Origin: Planctomycetia bacterium
Lineage (GTDB): Bacteria > Planctomycetota > Brocadiia > Brocadiales > Brocadiaceae
NCBI GenBank assembly: GCA_015075005.1
Contig: JABTVC010000001.1
Span: 1,364,001 to 1,428,000 of the forward strand
Length of the DNA: 64,000 nucleotides
Direction of reading: 5' to 3'
How positions within the stretch are numbered: the first letter of the stretch is position 1; each line of letters opens with the position of its first letter. This document shows, one piece after another, positions 54,279 through 63,642 of the stretch. A program made the position numbers and the translations under genes. Under the pieces are notes generated by a model. The model saw only the letters and a list, made by a program, of their open reading frames with translations. It did not search any database and was not told the origin of the DNA.

Positions 54279-55271
54279 TTATTTTTCAACCGTAAGTGCC
54301 TTCCACGGGCAACGGGAAAGTTCATCTCTCCAGTAATCCAGTATGTCATTGAGAGTTTTTGCCAGCTGTATCTCGGGCTTCCATCCGGTTTCTTTGCTGA
54401 ATTTTTCAGTAGAGGGAATCTGAAGTGTTACATCCGAAGGCCTCAAAAGATTGGGATCAACCTTTACTTCACATTTTATTTTCGAAAATGAAAGCATTTT
54501 TTCCAATGCCTCCCCAATAGTCAGTGTCGTATCACCGCCAATATTATATACCTCCCCGGGCCTGCACTTGTTCACTAAAAGCCAGTAGGCCTTTACGGCA
54601 TCTCTGACATCACAGAATGTCCTGATAGATTTCAAGTTACCCACATGTATAACAGGTTCTTTGATACCCAGTTCAGCGGCGGCAATTTGTTTCCCAAAAA
54701 ACGACATTGCAAAGACATCGCCTCTCCTGGGGCCTGTATGGGTAAACATCCTTGTCCGAATTGTTTTAATTCTGTAAGAAACCCAGTATTGATAAGCAAC
54801 CATATCCTCGCCTACCTTACTCACGGCATAGGGAGAGGCAGGTCTAAAGGGGCAGGATTCCTTGATGGGGACTTCTTCCTCTGAAACCTGTCCATAGACC
54901 TCAGAGGAAGAACAAATATGGATGACAGGATTGATCTCGGAAAGTCGAACAGCCTCAAGCAGATTTGTTGTGCCAATAACGTTTGTCCAGAGGGTCTGTA
55001 CAGGGGTATTAAAGCTGGTCAAAACGTAACTTTGCGCTGCCAGGTGAAAGATGATGTCAGGCCTGATCATCTTAAAATGCCGTAACAACCCGCTCAGGTC
55101 ACAAAGGTCAGCCTCAACCATTTTTATTTTGTTATAAATTGTAGCCAGATTATCTTTCGGGCTTCTCCACCTGCACAGACCGAAGATTTCGTGTCCCTCT
55201 TTCAGGTTAAGGAGGTATTCTGCAAGGTGACTGCCTACAAAGCCCGTTATGCCAGTAATCATAATTTTCAT
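54279..55271 (-). CDS. GDP-mannose/GDP-heptose 4,6-dehydratase-like
   Basis: The 330-residue protein matches the GMD subfamily: MITGITGFVGSHLAEYLL, FHLAAQSYVLTSFNTPVQTL, ICSSSEVYGQVSEEEVPIKE, ASPYAVSKVGEDMVAYQYW (Y-x3-K) and RMFTHTGPRRGDVFAMSFFG, then LRPSDVTLQIPSTEKFSKET. It differs from the gmd at 19650, lacking the [10 protein letters not shown] loop variant of that protein, and lies in the heptose block with hddA and hddC. A GDP-heptose 4,6-dehydratase (DmhA-type) is therefore a good guess, but GDP-mannose cannot be excluded by sequence. Confidence 0.78.
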   Translation of the reverse strand: MKIMITGITGFVGSHLAEYLLNLKEGHEIFGLCRWRSPKDNLATIYNKIKMVEADLCDLSGLLRHFKMIRPDIIFHLAAQSYVLTSFNTPVQTLWTNVIGTTNLLEAVRLSEINPVIHICSSSEVYGQVSEEEVPIKESCPFRPASPYAVSKVGEDMVAYQYWVSYRIKTIRTRMFTHTGPRRGDVFAMSFFGKQIAAAELGIKEPVIHVGNLKSIRTFCDVRDAVKAYWLLVNKCRPGEVYNIGGDTTLTIGEALEKMLSFSKIKCEVKVDPNLLRPSDVTLQIPSTEKFSKETGWKPEIQLAKTLNDILDYWRDELSRCPWKALTVEK

Positions 55272-55405
55272 ACTATGATATCTCCATCAAGTTGTATTAC
55301 TTCGTAAAGATTCCTTTTTCTGAAAGTCTTACCATCTCTTCTTTTATCCCCTTCTTCGCAAGGAGAGATTTGTCTTTGTGAACATCTTAGCAGTGTGAAG
55401 GTTAA

Positions 55406-56449
55406 TCAAAATGGCCCCTTGAACTCTACTTCCTCGGCTTGTAATTCGGTGATAGGTTGCCATGCCTTTTTGTCTGAAAATATCATTTGGTATGCATTGA
55501 GTGCGATTTCTTTTGCATCAGGATAAAAATGTTGTTCAAGTGCGGAAGTTGTTGGACATGGAACAGATGCAAATCCCATTCTTTTTATTACCACGTCTCT
55601 GGGTATATTTCTTTCAATAAGTTGGGCTACTATCTCAGCGCCTGCCCCACACGTCATCCATGCATAATCTATTACTATAAGCATCTTTGTCTTTACTACC
55701 GAATCCAGAATTGTATTGATATCCAAAGGGCTAAGGGATAACGGGTCTATGACCTCTGCATCTATATGAATTTCTTTCAAGTATTGCCGCGCTCTTAAAC
55801 ACTCAATAGCCATTTGTGAAATCCCAACCAGGGTAATGTCTTTCCCTTTTGCGAGAATTCTCGCCTTCCCTAAAGGTACGGTATAGCCCTCGGTTGGCAC
55901 ATGACCCCGTTGATAATAAAGGAGTCTGTGTTCTATGAACAGCACAGGGTTATTGTCGCGAATGCCCTGTATCAAACATCCTTTAGCATCATATGGTGTC
56001 GAAGGAGCACATATTTTGAGACCGGGAATATTCATAAACAACGGATAAATACTTTGTGAATGTTGAGCCCCTTGTCCCCAACTCTTACCAATGATAGAGC
56101 GAACAACTATGGGAATGGAAACTTCTCCTCCAAACATATACCGCATTTTTGCTGCCATATTGATAAGCTGGTTCATGGCTAGCAACACGAAATCCATTCT
56201 TATATGCGTATGTACCGGCCTTAAACCAGCAAGTGCAGCGCCTATTGCAACTCCTGTCATACCGTCTTCTGCCAGCGGAGTATCAAATACTCTTTCACTG
56301 CCAAATTTATCTACAAGTCCTTTTGTAGTTCCTAAAATACCCTTAGGGTCATCTACACCTTGGCCCAAGACTATTACTGACGGATTTTGGGTCATTTCTT
56401 GCACAATAGCTTCCCTTATTGCTTCTGAATAACTTAAAATCCGCTGCAT
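55406..56449 (-). CDS. TPP-dependent dehydrogenase E1 beta subunit
   Basis: The 347-residue protein has the transketolase-like central fold of E1 beta subunits: ILSYSEAIREAIVQEMTQNP, FDTPLAEDGMTGVAIGAALA, RPVHTHIRMDFVLLAMNQLI, W-G-Q-G-A-Q-H-S-Q-S, IDPLSLSPLDINTILDSVVK and VIDYAWMTCGAGAEIVAQLI. It pairs with the alpha subunit directly upstream. No E2 (dihydrolipoamide acyltransferase) or E3 gene is nearby, and the locus is a glycan cluster. I therefore infer that the pair transfers a two-carbon unit from pyruvate to a keto-sugar or other acceptor rather than acting in central metabolism. Confidence 0.83.
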   Translation of the reverse strand: MQRILSYSEAIREAIVQEMTQNPSVIVLGQGVDDPKGILGTTKGLVDKFGSERVFDTPLAEDGMTGVAIGAALAGLRPVHTHIRMDFVLLAMNQLINMAAKMRYMFGGEVSIPIVVRSIIGKSWGQGAQHSQSIYPLFMNIPGLKICAPSTPYDAKGCLIQGIRDNNPVLFIEHRLLYYQRGHVPTEGYTVPLGKARILAKGKDITLVGISQMAIECLRARQYLKEIHIDAEVIDPLSLSPLDINTILDSVVKTKMLIVIDYAWMTCGAGAEIVAQLIERNIPRDVVIKRMGFASVPCPTTSALEQHFYPDAKEIALNAYQMIFSDKKAWQPITELQAEEVEFKGPF

Positions 56450-56452
56450 CTG

Positions 56453-57394
56453 TTAGTCCTTAAAGAGATCAGTATACAGTTCCTTTACCTCAGGGAAATC
56501 GCTTTTCTCTGCAAATTCAAAGGCGTTTTTAGTCTCCAGATCAACTGCAGATTCGATTTTGCTTGAAATATCAGCACCTAAGAGAGATTTCAATTTTTTT
56601 AGCTGATCATTTTGTATCCAATATTCAGCTTCGTCCTTGGTTCGGTATCCTAAATGGAAATCATCGTTAGGGCCAACATGTTCTTTCCATCGGTATGTAA
56701 TGCATTCGAGAAATACAGGCGCTATGTGTCCCATCATAATCCGCTTGATATAGTTATTAGTAAAATCGTATATCCTGAATATATCTCCGTCATCTATGCA
56801 TTCTGCCTGCATGCCATAAGTCTGTACCCGCTCACAGATATTATCAGAATTACGACGGCTTACATGGTGAGAATGTATTGCATAGTGGTTATTTTCACAA
56901 ACAAACAAGATTGGCAATCTTTTCAAAGCAGCGAAATTCACACCTTCATGAAATGCCCCTTCATCAACTGCGCCGTCACCAATAAAGCACACGACGATGG
57001 AGTTAGATTTTCTGTACTTTAGTGCATAGGAATAACCAACAGAAACGGGAATTGTTGTCCCAACGATTGCGGAAGTACCCATGACTCCCTTTGCGACATC
57101 GATGAGGTGCATTGATCCACCCTTACCTTTTGAGCACCCGGTTGATTTCCCATAGAGTTCTGCAATCATCTTTTCTAGATTTCCCCCCTTTGCAAGGTAC
57201 GTTGCGTGACCTCTATAAGTCCCAAATACTATATCATCTGGTCTTAGTGCTTCGCAGACACCCACAGAAATTGCTTCCTGGCCAATTGACAAGTGAACAG
57301 GACTTTTAATTTTATCGGTATGATAAATTCTTGCTATTTCCTCTTCAATCCTGCGAATACGGTATAGTGATCTGTAAAATTTCTCTGCTAACAT
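56453..57394 (-). CDS. TPP-dependent dehydrogenase E1 alpha subunit
   Basis: The protein (ATG at 57394, 313 residues) has the TPP-binding motif: GDGAVDEGAFHEGVNFAALK with E-N-N after about 27 residues, plus GTYRGHATYLAKGG, G-K-G-G-S-M-H-L-I-D and H-S-H-H-V-S-R-R. These are typical of acetoin and branched-chain E1 alpha subunits. The stop lies 3 nt before the E1 beta start, so subunits are coupled. Use of the ATG avoids an overlap with the TPR gene that the longer TTG frame would create. Its place between the GMD-like gene and flagellar genes is unusual for an E1. Confidence 0.83.
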   Translation of the reverse strand: MLAEKFYRSLYRIRRIEEEIARIYHTDKIKSPVHLSIGQEAISVGVCEALRPDDIVFGTYRGHATYLAKGGNLEKMIAELYGKSTGCSKGKGGSMHLIDVAKGVMGTSAIVGTTIPVSVGYSYALKYRKSNSIVVCFIGDGAVDEGAFHEGVNFAALKRLPILFVCENNHYAIHSHHVSRRNSDNICERVQTYGMQAECIDDGDIFRIYDFTNNYIKRIMMGHIAPVFLECITYRWKEHVGPNDDFHLGYRTKDEAEYWIQNDQLKKLKSLLGADISSKIESAVDLETKNAFEFAEKSDFPEVKELYTDLFKD

Positions 57395-57407
57395 ATGAAA
57401 CTGAATT

Positions 57408-58532
57408 CTAATCAATTATAAGACTAACCCGTTTAGGTAAACGAGACAATTGGGGCAGCCTGGATAGTTCATCCTTTATGTCTTTTTGTTGAGGTTGTAT
57501 ATCTAAAGATTTTTCCCAAATGCTCCGTGCCTTCGTTAGGTTTTTCTCCATTTTATAACAGTGTCCCAGCATATTATAAAGCAATACCAGGGTGTCATTA
57601 TTCGTTTGAGTATTATCTGACCATAGTGCGTTGATCGTATCGGAAGCTTCTTTGGTTTTCATAAATTCTTCCAGAGCATAAATGGCATTCGCATATTTTT
57701 TTTGTTTATAGTAAAGATAACCAAGATTATAAAATGCCTCTATGTACGAACTATCGAGTTTGGCAGCCATGGAAAAGAAAGTTTCTGCCTGCTTATCCAT
57801 ACCTGATTCGATACAACATTCACCCAACAGGTTGTAAGCATCTGTATTATTTTTATCTTTGAGCACTGTTTCCCTCAGATAAAACATTGCCCTGATATAC
57901 TTCTTTTGCATTTTATATATAATTCCAAGAAGAAAATTGACTTCGGAAATAGAGGGATCCCCCATGTGTATATACAAAAGTATATTTTTAGCCTTTGTAT
58001 AATCGTTTTTTTTGATTAATAGTTTACAAAGGTATATGGCTGAAGATATATATTCGGGTTTTAACCGATGTGACTCTGAAAAAAACGATTCGGCTTCTTT
58101 TTCCATATTACTATGGATGCAGCATATTCCCATGAGATAATAAGTTTCATAGTCGTCAGGATTTGCTATGACAACCTCTTTAAGGTGTGGAAGTGCCGTG
58201 GTGTATTCCTTCCGTTCCATATATAAGAAAGCGAGATTATAATGTGCTTCTGTCAAACCAAAATCTTTTTGCAATGCCTTCTTAAAGTTATCAATCGCCT
58301 CTGCATACTTTTCCATTCTGGTGTAATAAATTCCAAGATGATTGTACCCTTGTGCATAATCGGGATTCATCTCAACAGCAGCCTTTAAATATTGATACGC
58401 ACCATCCCAGTTACCTTTTTCAATCGCGGTGTTTGCAAGGGCTATTTCAGTTTCATAATCATTATGATCACGAATAAGACCATCATATAGTGAAACTGCA
58501 TTTAATGAATTATTATTCGTTATCTTGAGCAT
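57408..58532 (-). CDS. TPR-repeat protein
   Basis: The 374-residue protein is a near-continuous tetratricopeptide array of about nine repeats with the typical A/G-x-x-x-x-L-G pattern (GYNHLGIYYTRMEKYAEAID, AFYNLGYLYYKQKKYANAIY and others). No signal peptide or enzymatic domain is seen. It lies between csrA and the E1 alpha/beta pair, so it may serve as an assembly or acceptor-binding scaffold for the glycosyltransferases that carry their own TPRs. Alternatively it is a general chaperone-like adaptor; the function is open. Confidence 0.78.
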   Translation of the reverse strand: MLKITNNNSLNAVSLYDGLIRDHNDYETEIALANTAIEKGNWDGAYQYLKAAVEMNPDYAQGYNHLGIYYTRMEKYAEAIDNFKKALQKDFGLTEAHYNLAFLYMERKEYTTALPHLKEVVIANPDDYETYYLMGICCIHSNMEKEAESFFSESHRLKPEYISSAIYLCKLLIKKNDYTKAKNILLYIHMGDPSISEVNFLLGIIYKMQKKYIRAMFYLRETVLKDKNNTDAYNLLGECCIESGMDKQAETFFSMAAKLDSSYIEAFYNLGYLYYKQKKYANAIYALEEFMKTKEASDTINALWSDNTQTNNDTLVLLYNMLGHCYKMEKNLTKARSIWEKSLDIQPQQKDIKDELSRLPQLSRLPKRVSLIID

Positions 58533-58555
58533 GGTTATTTTCCTTTATTGAAATT

Positions 58556-58831
58556 TTACAAAAAAGAAATCATTTCTCTTTCTTTTAAATCCGTTTTTCC
58601 CCCGGTTTTTTGCATAGTTTTGACAACTTCCAGCAGGGCATTTTTCGATACCGTTACCGCTTTTTTATTTTCTTCCTGAATCTTTTCAAAAATCTCTTCC
58701 CTATGCACCTTAACATGCCTTGGTGCAATGATACCCAGTTTGACCTGTTTGCCCTGACATTCTAAAACGGTAATTTTTATTTCTTCGCCAATGGTAATAC
58801 TTTCTCCTAACTTCCGTGTCAGTATAAGCAC
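58556..58831 (-). CDS. csrA: Carbon storage regulator, RNA-binding translational repressor
   Basis: The protein is 91 residues, with the compact CsrA core [18 protein letters not shown] and the following strands [13 protein letters not shown]. The helix [12 protein letters not shown] is complete, so RNA binding through the conserved R and V residues is expected. A 30-residue tail beyond the core ([10 protein letters not shown]) is longer than in E. coli. The start is GTG at 58831 with AAGGTGAG about 8 nt upstream. CsrA typically represses flagellin translation and is antagonised by FliW; the gene for that partner lies 40 nt upstream. Confidence 0.93.
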   Translation of the reverse strand: MLILTRKLGESITIGEEIKITVLECQGKQVKLGIIAPRHVKVHREEIFEKIQEENKKAVTVSKNALLEVVKTMQKTGGKTDLKEREMISFL

Positions 58832-58870
58832 GATATCTCACCTTTCTGAAAATTCTGAAAATATTGTATA

Positions 58871-59338
58871 CTATGCCCTAACAAGAGGATGATGTAAGTT
58901 ATAATAGTCTTCGGTTAATACGAATTGTTTTCCTGTCTTATTTTTCATATTGATAAGTATGGGACCTTTAAGATTTATAGTAACGTCTGTCGGACTATTG
59001 CCCAGGGTAACCGTACAAAACACTTCGACATTTTTCGCATCCTTGATCCCTAGTGATAATAAGTCGCCTATTGACTCCGCCGGATTATAGTCAGTAAAGA
59101 AAGGCATGGGGTTAAGAATAGGAAAAGCCACAGAAGGGTCTTTTACAGAAACCAGCCATTCGAAAGGAAGACACTCATCAATATCAATTATGACAAATTG
59201 TTTTAAATCCTCGAAGCCTAACATGCCATTTTCAAAGGTTAAGATATTTTCTTTTGCGATACGCAAATTACCAAATTTCTCTGTTGACAAATTCACTGTA
59301 TTGCCTTTTTCTTTTTGTTGTTTTTCCATTTTTATCAT
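58871..59338 (-). CDS. fliW: Flagellar assembly factor FliW
   Basis: The 155-residue protein shows the FliW pattern: ILTFENGMLGFEDLKQFVII, FEWLVSVKDPSVAFPILNP, and a C-terminal L-K-G-P-I-L-I-N-M-K-N-K-T-G-K-Q. FliW binds CsrA allosterically and flagellin, coupling flagellin synthesis to filament assembly. The ATG at 59338 has AGGAG about 8 nt upstream. The pair fliW-csrA downstream of flgK-flgL is a common arrangement, here followed by the glycan island, so filament assembly and glycosylation genes may be co-expressed. About 270 bp of AT-rich DNA without a gene separates it from flgL. Confidence 0.93.
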   Translation of the reverse strand: MIKMEKQQKEKGNTVNLSTEKFGNLRIAKENILTFENGMLGFEDLKQFVIIDIDECLPFEWLVSVKDPSVAFPILNPMPFFTDYNPAESIGDLLSLGIKDAKNVEVFCTVTLGNSPTDVTINLKGPILINMKNKTGKQFVLTEDYYNLHHPLVRA

Positions 59339-59611
59339 ATGCTTGCTCCTTTTTTAAAAGATTTATCTGGTATAGTCTTGCTAATATTTCTAGCAAGCAC
59401 CATACCATGAACACATGCAATGCTGAACTTTAAAACAACAAAATCCTATAATATTTCAAAGTTGATAGTTAACGATATTTTCTGTTTCATGAATATTCCT
59501 TAAAATAAATCTTTAGAAAGGCATGTGAGGAAATTTTCTCCCAGGCAGGTATTTATCGTGGAATTGTTGGATACAATTTCTTAACAAATAATGATTAATA
59601 TTTATACATTA

Positions 59612-60523
59612 TTATCGTAAGAAATCGAGCAGGCTGGGCTGGATAATCCGAGCACCTGTTTCTAGTGAAGATTGTAAGACGTTTTCCTGATTCTTTAAAT
59701 CCATAATCAACGATGCTATATCGGCGTCTTCTGTATATGAGATTAATTCTTTCAAGGCCACCAGGGAACTATTAAGACTATTCGCAGTCAATTCTAGCCT
59801 ATTTGCCTTTGCGCCCAAAGTGGTAACCTCTGTCAGTAGAGTGTTTGTTGCTGTATCTAAATTATTCCTTAAACCTAAAAAAGTAGAAGAATCATATGTA
59901 CTTGATTCAAGCTCGTCTCTCAGCGATGTTAGTGTCGAAAAGATTGCATTATTTTGAAATAATGCTCCACCTGGTGTGTTTACTTGCATATACGTATCTG
60001 ATCCTGTCTGATATTTAATTTCTTCATTATTGCCGTTATAAGACACCGAGGATATTTTGCCATTACTATCTCTTGTGGCAGTAAATGGCGATGTAGATGT
60101 TTTTGTACCTGAAAATAGATACCGTCCATTATTATTTGTATTAACATTTTGCAGTATTGATTCCATTAATTCATTTAACTCGGCAGCAATAATATTTCGT
60201 TCTTGCTGTCCAAGGGTATCATTGCTTGCCTGCATGGTTAATGACTTAATCTGAAAAATAATATCCTGAATACCATCAAGAGTATTGTATGTAAAATCTA
60301 TTTGCTCTTTAGCAGCCATTGCATTATCTAAATATTGCTGAACCTGAGATTCCTCTCCCTTTAATCCAAGGACTTTTCTTGTACCTGATGGATCATCAGA
60401 CGGACGGTTTATTTGCTTTCCGGTAGATAATTTTTCTTGTATTTCCATCATTTTTTTCAAGTTTATGTTTATATTGGAAAGAGTAGTGCGTTTTATACTT
60501 TCCTGAGTTATTCTGAATGACAT
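59612..60523 (-). CDS. flgL: Flagellar hook-filament junction protein FlgL (HAP3)
   Basis: The 303-residue protein has the flagellin-like N-terminus (MEIQEKLSTGKQINRPSDDP) and C-terminus (ASLIMDLKNQENVLQSSLET), which form coiled coils at the filament base. The middle, variable part is short. It is secreted by the flagellar type III system without a signal peptide. The start ATG at 60523 lies after AGGA in the 5' region. It follows flgK by 110 bp, containing a low-complexity hairpin-like repeat. Confidence 0.93.
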   Translation of the reverse strand: MSFRITQESIKRTTLSNININLKKMMEIQEKLSTGKQINRPSDDPSGTRKVLGLKGEESQVQQYLDNAMAAKEQIDFTYNTLDGIQDIIFQIKSLTMQASNDTLGQQERNIIAAELNELMESILQNVNTNNNGRYLFSGTKTSTSPFTATRDSNGKISSVSYNGNNEEIKYQTGSDTYMQVNTPGGALFQNNAIFSTLTSLRDELESSTYDSSTFLGLRNNLDTATNTLLTEVTTLGAKANRLELTANSLNSSLVALKELISYTEDADIASLIMDLKNQENVLQSSLETGARIIQPSLLDFLR

Positions 60524-60566
60524 AGTTTAATCCTCCATAATTCATTATGTAGCCGCGGAAACGTAT

Positions 60567-60625
60567 TCAGACATCAGCAATCAGCTGAATATTGTATAAT
60601 TGTTAATGGCTGATGGCTATACGCC
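60567..60625. repeat. Low-complexity hairpin repeat between flgK and flgL
   Basis: Units such as CATCAGCAATCAGCTGAA and GGCTGATGGCTATACGCCTG give partly complementary arms around an AT-rich loop. The style (drifting short units) matches the in-frame repeats in the glycosyltransferase and fcl genes. It could form a weak terminator on the minus strand. Confidence 0.45.
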
Positions 60626-60636
60626 TGATGAATACA

Positions 60637-62599
60637 TTAACCAAATGAGCTTAATAATTTTTCTACAAGCCCATCAATGATGGAGATGTATTTCGCAGAA
60701 GCCTGATACGCCTGCTGAAACCTTATGAGATTGACCATCTCTTCATCCGTAGAAACGCCAGATATTTCGTCCCTGCGATTCTCCAGGCTTGTTTCTATGA
60801 CATGAAAACTTTCCTCCGATTTATAAGCATTACGGGCTTCCTCTCCCAACGATGCCGTAATCCGGTGCAGATAATCGGCAAAAGTCGTATTATCAATCAC
60901 CCCGTTTTCATCCTGCAACGCAGTGAGTCGCAATGCGTTCGTAGTATTTCCTACTTCCCCGGTAGAAGCAGCGATTCGCGAAACATCCTTAGCAATAGCC
61001 GTATTAACAACAATGTTTGACGCATCGGTTCCGTCAAAGAATGAATTTATTCCTAATGCAGCCAGTAAATCAGTTGTATCTGAATCGTTTATAACATCTA
61101 ACGAAAACGTATCGCCAGCTGTAATCGTGCCATCAGAAAGAGTAACTGAAACTCCATTTGCAACATTAATAGTGTTTCCCGGCGTGTAATCACTTCCTGC
61201 GTCAAGCGTAGCGATAACTGTCCCGCTGCTATTTTTTACCTCTATCTGAAGTCCACCAGTACTTCCAATTGTGCCCGTGCCTAGTGCAGTAAAAGTATAT
61301 ACATCATTCGACTGTCCCGAGTAAATACCGGATATTGAAGCCGTAGATGTCCCCAGCGCTCCGGGATTAGGATCTAATGCATAAGAAAAATTTACCTTGT
61401 AACCTGAGTTTGCTTTGATAAGGAGTTTATTATCAACAATTGATGCCGCAATGTTAGCAATACCATTAAGGGAAGTTTGTAAGTCAGTAAGAGAATCCGT
61501 AGAAACATCAACAGATATTTTACTCTTTGTAACTTCGCCTGTACTTTCATGTATCGTAGTGATATAAATATCACCGCTATTGGGTGAAAATTCCAGTCCG
61601 GCAGTATCCAGCGCTACCGTGGCACTTGATACAGCGTTGGTCGCAAATATACTGGTAAATCCGCCCGATAGCCCGACCCCTTCACTATGAATTTTATTAA
61701 CTTCTTTTATAAGACATGCTGCTAATGCATCGAGGTTATCATCGTACTTAGTGATCGTTTTGTTATAAACATCTTGCAATCCTTTTATTTCCCCAGTGTT
61801 AAAGGTATATTTGGAATTTTTATTTCTATAATTTACTATATTGATGCCACCGGATGGATCAATTTCAGAAGTAAGCCTCGTAGCACTCGTACCAGATACT
61901 AAGTTACCGCTGGATGTTGTGACGTTTACCATCCCATTACTTTGAGTATTTATTGTAATATTAACTAGCTGGCTAAGATCGCGTAATAATGCCTCCTGCT
62001 TATCTAACAGATCGTTTGATTCAATGCCTGTAACGTGAAGGGCAGATATTTCTTCATTTATACTTGCAATATTTTCTGTCAGGTTATTAATATCTGATAT
62101 TTTATCTCCTATGGTTTGTTGAATAAATGTCTTCATTTGTTCCAACTCATTCATTATCCGATGGAAGCTATCGGTCAAAGTATTAGCTTTCTCCAGAAGA
62201 GTCGCGCGAGAACTCATGTTTTCTGTGTTTTGAGAAAGGTCGTTTATTCCTTTAAAAAAGGAGGCTAACGCATTATTCAGACTGGCATCTGAAGTTTCGT
62301 TAAATACGGTTTCTAACTCTCCTCAGATTTTGACTTTTTACAGACGCACTGCCAAGTGATGATGAAATATCTCTCAAACGGCTGTTGATATAATCATCTT
62401 TATGCCTTCTGATTTTTACAATTTCTACGCCTTGTCCCATAGTGCCTGCATTTGTATATGCAGGCCTCTTTGCTGCCATGATGGTCGATTGCCGTGAGTA
62501 TCCTTTTGTATTTGTATTTGAAATGTTATGGGCACTGACCAATAAGGCACGTTGGGCAGCTAATATTCCGCTTAAACCTATTTGCAAATCAGAAGACAT
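60637..62599 (-). pseudogene. flgK: Flagellar hook-filament junction protein FlgK (HAP1), one frameshift
   Basis: The N-terminal piece from ATG 62599 (AAGGAGGGG upstream) reads LSGILAAQRALLVSAHNISN and N-T-K-G-Y-S-R-Q, the FlgK rod signature, to L-G-S-A-S-V-K-S-Q-N-L-R. Then the frame shifts near 62325. The rest (60637-62217 and upstream) continues E-L-E-T-V-F-N-E-T-S-D-A-S-L, and ends FQQAYQASAKYISIIDGLVE with the usual coiled coil. One extra base explains the break. A full product needs about 650 residues. Given the intact neighbours, a sequencing error or phase-variation-like slip is as likely as loss of the gene. Confidence 0.85.
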
Positions 62600-62611
62600 G
62601 TGTACCCCTCC

Positions 62612-63112
62612 TTATATTTCAGTATCTATTAAGACCATCGGAATCTCATTTTCTTGCATTTTTCCTGTATGCCGGTAGATAGAATATTGAAGCGCAGTGG
62701 GACAAAATATTTTTATCATATCTTCGGTAATCTCGAGTGAATATTGGATGAGGGTAGTATTAATTTGGTTTACCTCTTCTAATTGTTTTACTGATTGTAT
62801 TAATTTATCAGACAGATTGCAGAATATTTTGCTGTGTGAACTATCAATTTCATTTATCAAAGATTTCATGGTAATATTTTCCCCTTGTACATTACGCTTT
62901 TTACAATATCTGACAACAATATTCTGTCTTTTTTCTTCAAGAAGTTGTGCTATTTCAGCCTGATTTTTTTCCTGATAGATAAGCGTTTCCAGTTCCTCAA
63001 TATTTCCGGACATCAGACAGCGTTGTTTTGATTGTGCTGTCACAAGGAGTTCGTCGCAGACAACAGACAACCGGTCAATTGTTTCTATCAATTCGTCTAA
63101 CAATATATTCAT
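62612..63112 (-). CDS. flgN: FlgN-like flagellar chaperone
   Basis: The 166-residue helical protein has the layout of FlgN (ILLDELIETIDRLSVVCDEL, K-N-Q-A-E-I-A-Q-L-L-E-E). FlgN keeps FlgK and FlgL unfolded in the cytoplasm before export. The gene overlaps the stop of the flgJ-type gene by 4 nt (ATGA) and precedes flgK by 12 nt, as in many flagellar operons. The sequence match is weak, as usual for FlgN; context carries most of the call. Confidence 0.7.
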   Translation of the reverse strand: MNILLDELIETIDRLSVVCDELLVTAQSKQRCLMSGNIEELETLIYQEKNQAEIAQLLEEKRQNIVVRYCKKRNVQGENITMKSLINEIDSSHSKIFCNLSDKLIQSVKQLEEVNQINTTLIQYSLEITEDMIKIFCPTALQYSIYRHTGKMQENEIPMVLIDTEI

Positions 63113-63561
63113 GATTGAATAACTCCTTTTACAACCTGCTCACTTATCGTATGAACAGACTTTTCATGTTCCGGAAAATCAAAGATAGGTTTACCGTTTT
63201 TTTCTAAATTAGGTCTATGCGGATTTTCTGCCTGCTCCTTTTCATGCATCAATTGTTTGTAAATTACCTGCGCAACTCCAAATCCCCCTTTTGTAGCAAT
63301 ATCCTGCGCGAGCAATGTGTGCATTATTTCAGTGTAGGTTTCCATTCCATTGTCAGTTCCCTCAAATAATTCAGACTTTGGTATCGTTTTCCACATGGCA
63401 TTAACAACAAAATTAATGAGAATCGATTCGAAATCCTGCGATGCCTTTTTCAAGGCATGTGCATCCATAATTGTATCTTTTTGCTTGTTTAGGCTTTCGA
63501 TTATTTCAGTACCGGCAGGTTGTAAAGACAGCAGAGGATTTACTGATGCGTAATTCTCCAT
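63109..63561 (-). CDS. flgJ: FlgJ-type rod-binding protein
   Basis: The protein has the FlgJ N-terminal rod-binding motif: SQDFESILINFVVNAMWKTI, F-E-G-T-D-N-G-M-E-T-Y-T-E-I, and LLAQDIATKGGFGVAQVIYK. It lacks the peptidoglycan hydrolase domain of enteric FlgJ, which is common in other phyla. The ATG at 63561 has AGGAG about 8 nt upstream and is preferred to the TTG two codons earlier. It works in the periplasm as the rod cap. Confidence 0.85.
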   Translation of the reverse strand: MENYASVNPLLSLQPAGTEIIESLNKQKDTIMDAHALKKASQDFESILINFVVNAMWKTIPKSELFEGTDNGMETYTEIMHTLLAQDIATKGGFGVAQVIYKQLMHEKEQAENPHRPNLEKNGKPIFDFPEHEKSVHTISEQVVKGVIQS

Positions 63562-63642
63562 ACACAAAACTCCTAAAATATTATGTTTCTCCTGAGTTGA
63601 ACGTCCTTTACTCCGTATCTTCTAACGTGTATTTCTCTGCTT

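Noticed and set aside
55285-55400. 29 open codons (K-S-L-L-A-K-K-G-I-K-E-E-M) upstream of the GMD-like gene
   Set aside because: No start codon and no match I recognise; it could be a stump of a lost gene, but evidence is too thin.
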